A stretch of 64,000 nt of DNA from Pseudomonas mediterranea CFBP 5447 (GCF_000774145.1 NZ_KN322987.1:250756-314755), one strand, 5' to 3'. Positions 9,529-17,887 are shown, numbered from the stretch's first letter. Program-made: numbers and translations. Notes: a model not told the origin generated them from the letters alone.

Positions 9529-11393
9529 CTAGCCTGACCTCACAAGCCCTGGCCCAAGCCGCCGATATCGTCATGCAGGATCTGGTGGACTGCCTGTTGG
9601 CCGAACACTTCTTTGGTAACGAACCATCGTTCCTGGTCAGCCTCGGCGACTGGCAGCAGGCCCATCCGCAAGCCCCGGCGCTCGCCGGGCGCGTCTGGGA
9701 TTGGTGCTACGACCCGGCTGAACAGCGCTTCATCAGCATTGCCCTGCGTGCGGGCATCACCCAGCAGTGGGAAAAGGTGCCGGGCACTCCGGTGTTGGCG
9801 CGCCAGGAGCAGCAGTGGACGGTGCTTGCGCCGGAAGACTTCATGAAGCGGGTGTTCGCCTCGATGGCCGAGCGCTTCAAGGACAACGATAAAGGCCTGG
9901 CGCTGTTTCTCGATGTGCTGCACACCAGCGTGAAGCAGACGGCGTTGTCCCTGTCCCACGCGGTCGATGACCGTGAGCTGATGGCCCAGGATCCGGCGAC
10001 GTTTTTCCGCACCATGGAACAGTGGGCCTCGCTGCGCGATCGTCCCTATCACCCATTGGCCAAAGCCAAGCAAGGGCTCGACGACGAGGAATACCTGCGT
10101 TACCAGGCCGAATTTGCCCGTCCGGTGGCCTTGAACTGGGTCGCGGTGGACCGCACGCTGCTGCAATGCGGCGATGGCGTGGGGGACCTGGCGCAGTGCT
10201 ATCCGGCACGTTATCTGTTGCCTGAGCCTCTGCAGGCCCGGCTCGCCGGGGAAATGCAGGCGCGGGGCCTGGCCGACAGCCACATCGCGCTGCCGGTCCA
10301 CCCCTGGCAGTGGGAACATGTGCTCGACAAGCAGTTGGGTGAGGTATTCACCAAGGGCGACTGTCAGCGCTTGAGCTTCAACGAGGGCGACTTCTTCGCC
10401 ACCTCGTCGCTGCGCTCCATGACGCCGTGCTTCGACAGCGCCGACTACCTCAAGCTGCCGATGGCCATTCACTCCCTGGGCGCGTCGCGCTACTTGCCGG
10501 CGGTGAAGATGATCAACGGCGGCCTGAGCGAAGCCTTGCTCCACGAGGTACTGGACAAGGACGCGCCCCTGCGCCAGTCGCTGCACCTGTGCGACGAGGG
10601 CAAGTGGTGGGCGTTCATGCCCCCCGAGGCGACGCTGTTCGACGAGGCACCACGGCACCTGTCGGCCATGGTCCGGGGTTACCCGAGCGCGTTGCTCAAC
10701 GATGCCGACACCCGCCTGCTGCCCATGGCCGCCCTGGGCACGCCGCTGCCGGGCAGCAACCGTCACTTCTTCGATGACTGGATGCAGTACCGCAACCTGC
10801 CGGCGGACGCCGAGTCGGTCATGACCCTGTTCCGCGAACTGGCCCGCAGCTTCTTCGACATCAACCTGCGCATGTTCCGCCTCGGCATGCTGGGGGAAGT
10901 CCACGGCCAGAACGCGGTGCTGGTATGGAAGGACGGCCATGCCGAAGGCCTGTTGTTGCGTGACCACGATTCGCTGCGGATCTTCGTTCCCTGGCTGGAG
11001 CGCAACGGCATGGCGGACCCGGTCTACCGCATCAAGAAAGGCCACGCCAACACGCTGTACCACGAGCGTCCCGAAGACCTGTTGTTCTGGCTGCAGACCC
11101 TGGGCATCCAGGTCAACATGCGGGCGATCATGGACACCCTGGCGCAAGTCTACTCGATGCCGGTGACTGGCTTGTGGCAGGCCCTGCGGGACGTGCTGGA
11201 CGAACTGATCGAGACCATCGACTTCGACGCCGAGGCCCGGGCGATGCTCAAGGTGCAACTGTTCGACGCGCCCAACTGGCCACAGAAGCTGTTGCTCACG
11301 CCTATGATCGAGCGGGCCGGCGGCCCGGGCAGCATGCCGTTCGGCAAGGGCGAGGTGGTCAACCCGTTCCGCCGGCTGTCGCTGGAGGCCTGA
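9525..11393 (+). CDS. acsA: NRPS-independent siderophore synthetase AcsA (IucA/IucC family)
   Basis: 622-residue IucA/IucC synthetase, third of the locus. Motifs: HPLAKAKQGL near residue 170, LPVHPWQWEHVL near residue 257, the SSLRSMTP block near residue 295, LGEVHGQNAVLVW near residue 455 and LLRDHDSLRIF near residue 480. It completes the set of three synthetases (AcsD, AcsC, AcsA) required for achromobactin from citrate, diaminobutyrate, serine-derived ethanolamine and 2-oxoglutarate. The ATG overlaps the acsB stop. A 4-bp gap separates it from the FhuF-like gene, so the reductase is almost certainly co-transcribed. Confidence 0.9.
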   Translation: MTSLTSQALAQAADIVMQDLVDCLLAEHFFGNEPSFLVSLGDWQQAHPQAPALAGRVWDWCYDPAEQRFISIALRAGITQQWEKVPGTPVLARQEQQWTVLAPEDFMKRVFASMAERFKDNDKGLALFLDVLHTSVKQTALSLSHAVDDRELMAQDPATFFRTMEQWASLRDRPYHPLAKAKQGLDDEEYLRYQAEFARPVALNWVAVDRTLLQCGDGVGDLAQCYPARYLLPEPLQARLAGEMQARGLADSHIALPVHPWQWEHVLDKQLGEVFTKGDCQRLSFNEGDFFATSSLRSMTPCFDSADYLKLPMAIHSLGASRYLPAVKMINGGLSEALLHEVLDKDAPLRQSLHLCDEGKWWAFMPPEATLFDEAPRHLSAMVRGYPSALLNDADTRLLPMAALGTPLPGSNRHFFDDWMQYRNLPADAESVMTLFRELARSFFDINLRMFRLGMLGEVHGQNAVLVWKDGHAEGLLLRDHDSLRIFVPWLERNGMADPVYRIKKGHANTLYHERPEDLLFWLQTLGIQVNMRAIMDTLAQVYSMPVTGLWQALRDVLDELIETIDFDAEARAMLKVQLFDAPNWPQKLLLTPMIERAGGPGSMPFGKGEVVNPFRRLSLEA

Positions 11394-11397
11394 GGGC

Positions 11398-12219
11398 ATG
11401 GCGACCAGTCGCGTGCTCGGGATTGAACCGGCGTCTACCGACGGGGCTTGCCGGTTTACGGCCGGCGAATGGGCCGTGCTCAGCGGCCCCTTGCGGTTGA
11501 AGTCGGCACGGGAGCGCGATTCGTCGCGTTCCCTGGCGGCCCACGAACTGTTGAATGGCGGTGTGTGCCTGCGGTTGTTGGACGAGCTGACGCCGATCCT
11601 TGGCTCGCCGTCCCGTGCAATCACCGCCTCGCTGTTGAGCAAGCGAATTGCGTTCCTTACCACCAACCCCTGCCTGTATGCGCTGTCGGCCTGCGACAAG
11701 GGGCTGCGGATGTCCCTGGACAACAGCGTCATCGAATACGGTCACGACGCGGGACGCTGGACCTCGTCGATGCCGCTGCTGGACCCGCAGCCGCGGGCCT
11801 ATGCCGCCGGCGAGCGGGAGGCCTGGCGCGAAGCGTTGGTCGGCAGCCTGTTCGCCGGGCTGCTCAAACCGTTGTGGGATCTGTTTACCCAAGTCAGCGG
11901 CATCTCCCGACGCATCCTCTGGGAAAACACTGCGGTGCGGGTTTATTCGCTGTATGAAAAACGCATGGACAGCCTGCAGGACCCGTCCGCGCGCCGGCGT
12001 ATCGACGCCGATTTCGATTGGCTGCTGAACCACGCCGATCCCGAAGTGTTCGGCCTGGACTACAACCCCTTGCGGCATTTCCATCGTGCCCCCATGCCCC
12101 TGGCCGAAGGCGGCTGTCGACGGTTGCGGCGCACCTGCTGTTTCTATTACCAGGCGAGCAACCCGGGCGAATACTGTTCGGCCTGCCCGTTGCTGCGAAG
12201 AAGGACAAGACATGAATGA
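11398..12219 (+). CDS. FhuF-like ferric siderophore reductase
   Basis: 273-residue cytosolic protein with a C-terminal cysteine cluster Cys247-Cys248-x11-Cys260-x2-Cys263, nearly the CC-x10-C-x2-C pattern that binds the unusual [2Fe-2S] centre of E. coli FhuF. FhuF reduces Fe(III) in imported hydroxamate siderophores to release iron. Placement 4 bases after acsA suggests that this protein removes iron from ferric achromobactin after uptake. The N-terminal 200 residues show no recognised motif, as is usual for this family. The overlap with the next gene is 8 bases. Confidence 0.8.
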   Translation: MATSRVLGIEPASTDGACRFTAGEWAVLSGPLRLKSARERDSSRSLAAHELLNGGVCLRLLDELTPILGSPSRAITASLLSKRIAFLTTNPCLYALSACDKGLRMSLDNSVIEYGHDAGRWTSSMPLLDPQPRAYAAGEREAWREALVGSLFAGLLKPLWDLFTQVSGISRRILWENTAVRVYSLYEKRMDSLQDPSARRRIDADFDWLLNHADPEVFGLDYNPLRHFHRAPMPLAEGGCRRLRRTCCFYYQASNPGEYCSACPLLRRRTRHE

Positions 12220-12823
12220 TTCAACTGCATCGGCGGCGATCATTGAATCGCTGTTGGCACAGTACCGGGGGATCGCGTCGTCGACCCTTGGGCATTTCAC
12301 CGACAGCGGATACCTGCGGGGCATCCGCCCGCTGTTCGATAACCTGCGCATGATCGGCAAGGTGGTCACGGTCAGGCTGTTCACGCCTGACGGTAGTGTC
12401 TTGCGCGAAGCCTTGCTGCTGAGCGAGCCAGGAGATGTGCTGGTGGTGGAATGCGTGGGGGATCCCGATTGTGCCTGCTGGGGAGAGCTGCGCACCCTGG
12501 CCGGGCTGATCAAAGGCCTGGCCGGTGTCGTGGTGTGCGGCGCGGTGACCGACGTGGCTGCCTTGCGGGCCCATCGCCTGCCGGTGTTCAGTCGTGGTGT
12601 CAGCGCTTTCACCACCCGCAGCCTTGGGCTTGGCGGCGAAGTCAATCAGCCAATCCGGGTGTCGGGTGTCACCGTGCATCCGGGTGACATTGCCATCGGT
12701 GATGACGACGGTGTGTTCATCCTCGGGGTGCGACAGGCCAGCGATCTGCTGCCCAAACTGCTGGCGAAAGAGCAGGCGGATCGGCAGAAAAGAACCGAGT
12801 TTCTGCAACGGATCCAGCGCTGA
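12212..12823 (+). CDS. RraA-like family protein, catalytic Arg replaced
   Basis: 203-residue member of the RraA/4-hydroxy-4-methyl-2-oxoglutarate aldolase fold. The core GAVTDVAALRAHRLPVFSRG corresponds to the family G-x-x-R-D-V-x-x-L segment, and the DIAIGDDDGV motif near residue 165 is typical. The family aldolases use an Arg-Asp pair; here the positions are Thr113-Asp114, so the substrate-binding Arg is missing and aldolase activity is doubtful. ATG 12212 overlaps the stop of the FhuF-like gene, so it belongs to the siderophore operon. Possible roles are a citrate- or 2-oxoglutarate-related activity or a non-enzymatic function. Confidence 0.75.
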   Translation: MNDSTASAAIIESLLAQYRGIASSTLGHFTDSGYLRGIRPLFDNLRMIGKVVTVRLFTPDGSVLREALLLSEPGDVLVVECVGDPDCACWGELRTLAGLIKGLAGVVVCGAVTDVAALRAHRLPVFSRGVSAFTTRSLGLGGEVNQPIRVSGVTVHPGDIAIGDDDGVFILGVRQASDLLPKLLAKEQADRQKRTEFLQRIQR

Positions 12824-12836
12824 GGCTGAGCCTCAG
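12820..12836. terminator. Palindromic hairpin between convergent genes
   Basis: CTGAGGCT-G-AGCCTCAG is a perfect inverted repeat at the convergent ends of the siderophore operon and the opposite-strand gene. It has no T-tract, so it may be a weak bidirectional terminator. Confidence 0.4.
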
Positions 12837-13234
12837 GCGTCGCGGAACAAGTCGTGGGCATCCAGCAGGCGCCAGGCGATTTCCGGGCGTCTTTCCAGGC
12901 CGCGACGAATGGCGGCCGGGATCGATTGGCGAATCTTGCGGCAGAGGCCGGGTTGCGCCTGGAACTCGATGGCGATACCGCGCATGGTCCGGACTTCGTT
13001 GTAGCCCGGCTCGATGGTCAGGCGGATACCCAGGTTTTCGTAAAGCCGCTGCTGCAACCGTTCAAGTTCGGCCAGGTCCTGGATGTTTTCCAGCCGTTCG
13101 AGCAGGCGTTTTTCTTCCTGGCGATTCAGACAGAGGATGCGCAGGTCGCTGCCCGCCGTTTCCAGCAAGGCCTCGCGCCCGCAGTCGCAGACGCCGGGCG
13201 GGCAGGGGGGACGGATCGGAATCGACGCGGTCAT
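12833..13234 (-). CDS. Small Cys-rich N-terminal protein of unknown function
   Basis: I do not recognise a family. With the start at 13234 the protein has 133 residues. Its N-terminus has three cysteines in PPCPPGVCDCGREALL, which could bind metal or a cluster. Next comes a charged helical segment (RQEEKRLLERLENI, LERLQQRLYENLG) that looks coiled-coil-like, then IRLTIEPGYNEVRTMRGIAIEF and a basic C-terminus (RRGLERRPEIAWRLLDAHDLF). Upstream in-frame starts exist at 13330, but the Pro-rich extension looks non-coding. It is convergent with the achromobactin operon and may not be related to it. Confidence 0.6.
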   Translation of the reverse strand: MTASIPIRPPCPPGVCDCGREALLETAGSDLRILCLNRQEEKRLLERLENIQDLAELERLQQRLYENLGIRLTIEPGYNEVRTMRGIAIEFQAQPGLCRKIRQSIPAAIRRGLERRPEIAWRLLDAHDLFRDA

Positions 13235-13492
13235 GGGCTCCACAGGTCCGGGGTACGACGAAGCCACCGTTGACTCCATCGGCGGCCCAGGCAATGTGAT
13301 GCCTGGCGACAGTGCGGTCAACCCTGTCATAGGGCCGCCGGTCTGTCACCGGCATGTCCCGCTCGTCTGTTTATCCGCCGATCCGATCAAATTTTCCAGG
13401 GCGAGCATCCTCAAGACAGACAGGGCGTTGCGGTCCGTACCGTCATCGGCACCGCGACGGCCCTCGTGGCAAGCATAAGGAGAGTCCGATCG

Positions 13493-14566
13493 ATGCAAGC
13501 GAACCTGTCTACATTACCGTTGCTGGAAGAATTGTTGATGGCCCGCGGACCGGGCGGGCAGGAAGACGAAGTCCGGCAAATCTGCATGCGGGAGCTGGAG
13601 CCCCATTGCGACAAGACCTGGGTCGACCCGGCCGGCAACGTCATCGGGCTGATCGAGGGAGCCGCCAACGGTAGCGACACTCAAACACCGGTCCGGGTCA
13701 TGGCTCACCTGGACGAAATTGCCATGCTGGTCAAACGCGTCGAGTCCGATGGAACATTGCGGGTGGTGGCCTTGGGTGGCGCCAATCCGATCAATTTCGG
13801 CGTGTGCCCCGTGGACATCCTCGGCGATCAGGATTTCATCCCTGGTGTGTTGTCGTTCGGCTCCATGCACAGCACCGCCGAAACCCATCAGGGGGCGGAT
13901 GTGCTGTCCGGGAATGTGCATTGGGAAGACGTCCATGTGATCACCCGTTGTTCACGGGAGCAATTGCATAAGCATGGCGTACGTCCTGGCACGCGGGTGG
14001 TGCTGAGCCAGCATTGGCGTCGGCCGTTCCGGGCGGGCGATGCGATTGCCGCGCATTTCCTCGATGACCGCGCGCCGATGGTCGCGACCTTGCAGGCCGC
14101 CGCGCTGTTGGCCGAGCGCCGGGCGGAGCTGGTCGGTGAGGTGTATTTCGTTTTCACTACCCAGGAGGAAGAATCCAACGCCGGAGCGCTGTACGCCGCC
14201 GCCCACCTGCCGGGCGAGGTCACCGTTGCCGTCGAGGTCGGGCCGGTAGTGGCGGAATACGGAACCCGGCTGAGTGTCAACCCGATCATCAACACGGGGG
14301 ACGAAAAAGGCTGCTACAGCCGCAAGATCGTCGACCAGCTCTACCGCGCGGGAAAAAGCATCGACCTGGAGCCGCAATTCGCGCTGCTGGTGGACTTCGC
14401 CAGCGATGCCAGCGCGGTCATGGGCAGCGGCGTCTCGGCCATGGGGGGATGCATCGCCATACCCACCGAGAACACCCACGGGTTTGAGCTGATCCTGGAA
14501 GGCAGTATCGAAGCCTGCGCGGGGACGTTGCTGGAGTTCCTGATCAATCGGCCCGAGGGTGAGTAG
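13493..14566 (+). CDS. M42 family metallopeptidase (tetrahedral aminopeptidase-like)
   Basis: 357-residue M42 (glutamyl aminopeptidase/TET) family protein. Visible metal and catalytic residues are His72 and Asp74 in MAHLDE, the DDR block near residue 190, TQEEESNAGAL near residue 225 (catalytic Glu and metal Glu), VAVEVGP near residue 247, and the C-terminal PTENTHGFE with a metal His. These cytosolic enzymes form dodecamers that trim peptides. AAGGAG precedes ATG 13493. It sits alone between the Cys-rich gene (divergent, 258-bp gap holding a GCCGGT/ACCGGC hairpin at 13337-13353) and a REP array. Substrate unknown. Confidence 0.85.
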   Translation: MQANLSTLPLLEELLMARGPGGQEDEVRQICMRELEPHCDKTWVDPAGNVIGLIEGAANGSDTQTPVRVMAHLDEIAMLVKRVESDGTLRVVALGGANPINFGVCPVDILGDQDFIPGVLSFGSMHSTAETHQGADVLSGNVHWEDVHVITRCSREQLHKHGVRPGTRVVLSQHWRRPFRAGDAIAAHFLDDRAPMVATLQAAALLAERRAELVGEVYFVFTTQEEESNAGALYAAAHLPGEVTVAVEVGPVVAEYGTRLSVNPIINTGDEKGCYSRKIVDQLYRAGKSIDLEPQFALLVDFASDASAVMGSGVSAMGGCIAIPTENTHGFELILEGSIEACAGTLLEFLINRPEGE

Positions 14567-14593
14567 CACTAAAGCCCCTGTGATCGCTGAACC

Positions 14594-15222
14594 CCTGTGG
14601 GAGCGAGCCTGCTCGCGAGACGCTGGCACAGTCAACGCCGGAGCAAACAGGCCCACCGCTATCGCGAGCAGGCTCGCTCCCACATGGGGGCCCGGGTGCC
14701 AGCGGGATTCGAGTCCCACCGCAGCTTCCCTATGGGAGCGAGCCTGCTCGCGATGACGGCGGCACATTCAACACTGAAGCCAGCAGGTCCACCGCTATCG
14801 CGAGCAGGCTCGCTCCCACATTGTTTTGCGGTGGACGGCGAATCTGCGATCAGCCCGGACCCTGTGGGAGCCGGGCTTGCCCGCGACGACGGTGGCACAG
14901 ACCGCATCGATGCAAGCTGATCCACCGCTATCGCGAGCAGGCTCGCTCCCACATTGTTTTGCGGTGGACGGCGAATCTGCGATCAGCCCGGACCCTGTGG
15001 GAGCCGGGCTTGCCCGCGATGACGGTGGCACATTCAGCATTGATGCCAGCAGGCCCACCGCTATCGCGAGCAAGCTCGCTCCCACATGGGGGCCAGGGTG
15101 CCAGCGGGATTTGAGTTTGACCGTAGAACTGCTGTGGGAGCGAGCCTGCTCGCGATGACGGCGGCACAGTCAACACCGGAGCAAGCAGGCCCACCGCTAT
15201 CGCGAGCGGGCTCGCTCCCACA
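14594..15222. repeat. REPIN array: about ten REP palindromes in alternating orientation
   Basis: Copies of the Pseudomonas REP core (GTGGGAGCGAGCCTGCTCGCGA or its complement) lie near 14596(+), 14660(-), 14730(+), 14792(-), 14864(+, variant GGGAGCCGGGCTTGCCCGCGA), 14925(-), 14997(+, same variant), 15058(-), 15131(+) and 15193(-). Plus and minus copies alternate, giving five head-to-head pairs (REPINs). No reading frame here is credible. Such elements are spread by RAYT transposases elsewhere in the genome and can stabilise mRNA or bind gyrase or IHF. Confidence 0.92.
14788..15032 (+). repeat. 133-bp-period tandem duplication inside the REPIN array
   Basis: Bases 14788-14899 and 14921-15032 are 112-bp copies differing at one position by eye (GCGACGACGG against GCGATGACGG), with a start-to-start distance of 133 bp. 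Each copy holds one minus REP, a unique spacer starting TTGTTTTGCGGTGG and one variant plus REP. The near identity of the unique spacer implies recent local duplication. Confidence 0.85.
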
Positions 15223-15234
15223 AGGGCGGTGTGG

Positions 15235-15711
15235 CTACAACCCCAACTCGGACAACCCAGGATGATCGTCCGGCCGGCGCCCCAGGGGCCAATGGTATTT
15301 GCGTTCGCTTTCCTTGATCGGCAGGTCGTTGATGCAGGCGTAGCGGTTGGACATCAGGCCTTGCTCATCGAACTCCCAGTTCTCATTGCCGTAGGAACGG
15401 AACCAGTTGCCCGAGTCGTCGTGCCATTCGTAGGCATAACGCACGGCGATGCGGTTGTCGGTGAACGCCCAGAGTTCCTTGATCAGCCGGTAGTCCAGTT
15501 CCTTGGCCCATTTGCGGGTCAGGAAGGCCTTGGCTTCTTCGCGGTTATGGACGAATTCGGCGCGGTTGCGCCATTGGGTGTCCAAGGTATAAGCCAGGGA
15601 CACTCGCTGCGGGTCGCGGGAATTCCAGCCATCTTCAGCCAGGCGGACTTTTTCGATGGCCGATTCACGGGTGAACGGCGGCAGGGGTGGACGAACTTCA
15701 GGGGAGGACAT
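15235..15711 (-). CDS. NTF2-like protein, DUF1348 family
   Basis: 158-residue protein of the nuclear transport factor 2-like DUF1348 family, a small alpha+beta cone fold with a ligand pocket. Typical segments are ESAIEKVRLAEDGWNSRDP, FLTRKWAKELDYRLIKELWAF, RFAYEW-like VRYAYEWHDDSGNW and FRSYGNENWEFDEQGLM, then YHWPLGRRPDDHP at the end. No enzymatic activity is established for the family. It lies 56 bp downstream of a tetR gene on the same strand, so it is probably under that regulator, as small detoxification-type genes often are. Confidence 0.82.
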   Translation of the reverse strand: MSSPEVRPPLPPFTRESAIEKVRLAEDGWNSRDPQRVSLAYTLDTQWRNRAEFVHNREEAKAFLTRKWAKELDYRLIKELWAFTDNRIAVRYAYEWHDDSGNWFRSYGNENWEFDEQGLMSNRYACINDLPIKESERKYHWPLGRRPDDHPGLSELGL

Positions 15712-15767
15712 GGCAATTCTCCGGCGAGTGGTGAATCAAGTTTCACGATGTTCAGCGGATGAGCTTT

Positions 15768-16337
15768 TTATGTCTTCTCAACCAACAACACCTTCAGTAT
15801 GGCCTGGGCGTGATCGGCGGCACTGTGGTCGCCCATGACCAGTGCGACAGTAATCGCGCCATCGATCAGAATAAGTAACTGTCGGGCCAGGGCCTCGGGG
15901 TCTTCGACACCTTGTTCAATACATAACCGGGTGACGTAATCGAGCAACTTCTGCTTATGCAACTTCGCCAACTGGCGGACCGGGTCCTGTGGGTCTCCGG
16001 TTTCGCCGCTGGTATTGATGAACGCACAGCCTCTGAAGCCGTCGCTGTCAAACCAGCCCTTGAGCACGGTGAACAGGTTGTACAGCCGCGCAGCCGGGGT
16101 AGGGGCCTTGTCGACCTCGGTGCTGAACCAATGCATCCAGCGCTCGTCCCGTCGCTGGAGGGCGGCCAGGATCAGGTCGTCCTTGTTGGCGAAATAGCGA
16201 TAGACGCTTTTCCTGGAAACGCCGGCGGTTTTCACCAGGAGATCCATGCCGGTGGCCGCTATGCCACTTTTATAGATCAGTTTTTCGGCGACATCGAGGA
16301 TGATGTCTCGTGTGTCATTGCTGATGATCTCGTTCAT
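15768..16337 (-). CDS. TetR family transcriptional regulator
   Basis: 189-residue repressor with an N-terminal helix-turn-helix (residues about 10-55: ILDVAEKLIYKSGIAATGMDLLVKTAGVSRKSVYRYFANKDDLI) and a ligand-binding C-terminal domain that resembles the TetR_C group with WFDSDGFRGCAFINTSGE. I chose ATG at 16337. The alternative TTG at 16373 would place the palindromic operator at 16351-16362 inside the gene. It is followed on the same strand by the DUF1348 gene. The inducer is unknown. Confidence 0.85.
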   Translation of the reverse strand: MNEIISNDTRDIILDVAEKLIYKSGIAATGMDLLVKTAGVSRKSVYRYFANKDDLILAALQRRDERWMHWFSTEVDKAPTPAARLYNLFTVLKGWFDSDGFRGCAFINTSGETGDPQDPVRQLAKLHKQKLLDYVTRLCIEQGVEDPEALARQLLILIDGAITVALVMGDHSAADHAQAILKVLLVEKT

Positions 16338-16350
16338 GGCGCTTACAGTG

Positions 16351-16362
16351 GAACGATCGTTC
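16351..16362. promoter_or_regulatory. Perfect palindrome, likely TetR operator
   Basis: GAACGATCGTTC is a 12-bp perfect palindrome 14 bp upstream of the tetR start codon, the expected place for autoregulation. Confidence 0.6.
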
Positions 16363-16419
16363 TTCTTGGTCAAATGTTTTTTTCAATGGCTGCGCTTATG
16401 GAACCATGGCGTGCTGGCG

Positions 16420-16476
16420 ATGGGGCTTCGCCATCGCGATCGCGAGCAAGCCGTGCTCCCACCCAGAGTCCCAAAC
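16420..16476. repeat. Single degenerate REP-like palindrome
   Basis: CGCGATCGCGAGCAAGCCGTGCTCCCAC-type sequence resembles the minus-strand REP core. It is preceded by a GATGGGGCTTCGCCATC hairpin. It lies between the tetR and pssA genes. Confidence 0.6.
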
Positions 16477-16532
16477 CCATCCGCCATGGTGTAAGCTCAG
16501 CGACTCTTCGGAATCGACCTTTTGCGAGCCCT

Positions 16533-17876
16533 ATGCCGTCGCTTTTCAAACGCTCCCTGCTGCCCAAGCTGCGCAGCTTTGCACTGACCGCCGATGCCGT
16601 GACCATCCTCGATGGCGCAGCCGAGTTCCGCCGTTGCCTGCTGGAGAAAATCGCCCAGGCCACCCAGCGCATCTACATCGTCGCCCTGTATCTGCAACAG
16701 GACGAAGCCGGCCAGGAAATCCTCGATGCCTTGCATGCCGCCAAGGCGGCGCGTCCGGAACTGGACGTGGTCGTGGTGGTGGACTGGTTGCGGGCCCAAC
16801 GCGGGCTGATCGGCGCCAAGAAACAGCCGGGCAACTCGGCGTGGTACCAGGAGCAGACGCGCAGCCATGCCAGCGAGGTGCCGATCTATGGCGTGCCGGT
16901 GCAGACCCGCGAACTGTTCGGCGTGCTGCATTTGAAAGGTTTCGTCATCGACGACTGCGTGCTCTACAGCGGCGCCAGCCTGAACAATGTCTACCTGCAC
17001 AAATTCGACAAGTACCGCTACGACCGCTATCACCTGCTGCAGAACACGGCGCTGGCCGACTCGATGCATCACCTGGTGCAGCATGGCCTGATCACCTCCA
17101 AGGCCGTGCATCGCCTGGACCTGCCGAACCTGCCCAGCACCCGCAGTTTGCGCAAGGACATTGGCGACCTGCGCAGCCGGCTCAAGTACGCCGCCTATGA
17201 CACCACGGCCGGCAGCCTCGACAAGAGCGGCCTGTCGGTGAGCCCGTTGCTGGGCGTCGGCAAGAACAATCCGTTGAGTCGGGTCATAGGCGAACTGATC
17301 GCCAGCAGTCGCCAGCAACTGACCATTTGTACGCCGTACTTCAACCTGCCCCTGGCAGTGACCCGCGAGCTCAACCGCGCGCTGGCCCGTGGGGTCAAGA
17401 TCGACATCATTGTCGGCGACAAGACCGCCAACGACTTCTTCATCCCGCCGAGCGAGCCGTTCAAGATCATCGCTGCGCTGCCTTACCTGTATGAGATCAG
17501 CCTGCGTCGCTTTGCCAAGCGCCATCAGCGCTACATCGACAGCGGTCAGTTGAACCTGCATTTGTGGCGTGACGGCGACAACAGCTATCACCTCAAGGGC
17601 ATGTGGGTCGACGAGCGCTACACCTTGCTGACCGGCAACAATCTCAACCCGCGGGCGTTCCGCCTGGACCTGGAGAACGCCCTGTTGCTGGAAGACCCCA
17701 AGGGCGAACTGCTGGGGCCCCGTCAGGCCGAGCTCGAGCAGATCTACCAGCACACCCGCCGAATCGAGCGCTACCTGGACCTGGAAGCGTTGCCGGACTA
17801 CCCGGCGGCGGTGGCCAAGTTCCTCAAACGGGTCAGCCGGGTGCGGATCGAGCGGCTGCTCTACCGGATTCTGTGA
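16533..17876 (+). CDS. pssA: CDP-diacylglycerol-serine O-phosphatidyltransferase
   Basis: 447-residue phospholipase-D-superfamily phosphatidylserine synthase (E. coli PssA is about 450). It makes phosphatidylserine, the precursor of phosphatidylethanolamine, at the inner face of the membrane. Both HxK(x4)D catalytic motifs are present: His133 in HLKGFVIDD and His353 in HLKGMWVDE, each followed by the Ser/Asn-rich SGASLNN or TGNNLNPRAF segment. The C-terminus is basic (KRVSRVRIERLLYRIL), fitting peripheral binding to acidic lipids. ATG 16533 was chosen because upstream sequence of the frame overlaps the tetR gene and operator. The AraC-type gene follows after 11 bp. Confidence 0.93.
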   Translation: MPSLFKRSLLPKLRSFALTADAVTILDGAAEFRRCLLEKIAQATQRIYIVALYLQQDEAGQEILDALHAAKAARPELDVVVVVDWLRAQRGLIGAKKQPGNSAWYQEQTRSHASEVPIYGVPVQTRELFGVLHLKGFVIDDCVLYSGASLNNVYLHKFDKYRYDRYHLLQNTALADSMHHLVQHGLITSKAVHRLDLPNLPSTRSLRKDIGDLRSRLKYAAYDTTAGSLDKSGLSVSPLLGVGKNNPLSRVIGELIASSRQQLTICTPYFNLPLAVTRELNRALARGVKIDIIVGDKTANDFFIPPSEPFKIIAALPYLYEISLRRFAKRHQRYIDSGQLNLHLWRDGDNSYHLKGMWVDERYTLLTGNNLNPRAFRLDLENALLLEDPKGELLGPRQAELEQIYQHTRRIERYLDLEALPDYPAAVAKFLKRVSRVRIERLLYRIL

Positions 17877-17887
17877 ACACCGGCGCC

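Noticed and set aside
9540..11732. Long open frame on the minus strand opposite acsA
   Set aside because: It is the antisense of a well-supported IucA/IucC gene in GC-rich DNA. Its translation is low-complexity (Arg/Gln/His/Val rich) and shows no family motif.
14559..15221. Short open frames within the REPIN array
   Set aside because: They read through repetitive palindromes and change with each repeat copy; there is no sign of coding.
14594..15222. Possible CRISPR array
   Set aside because: The repeats alternate in orientation, vary in spacing, are palindromic REP elements and have no cas genes nearby.
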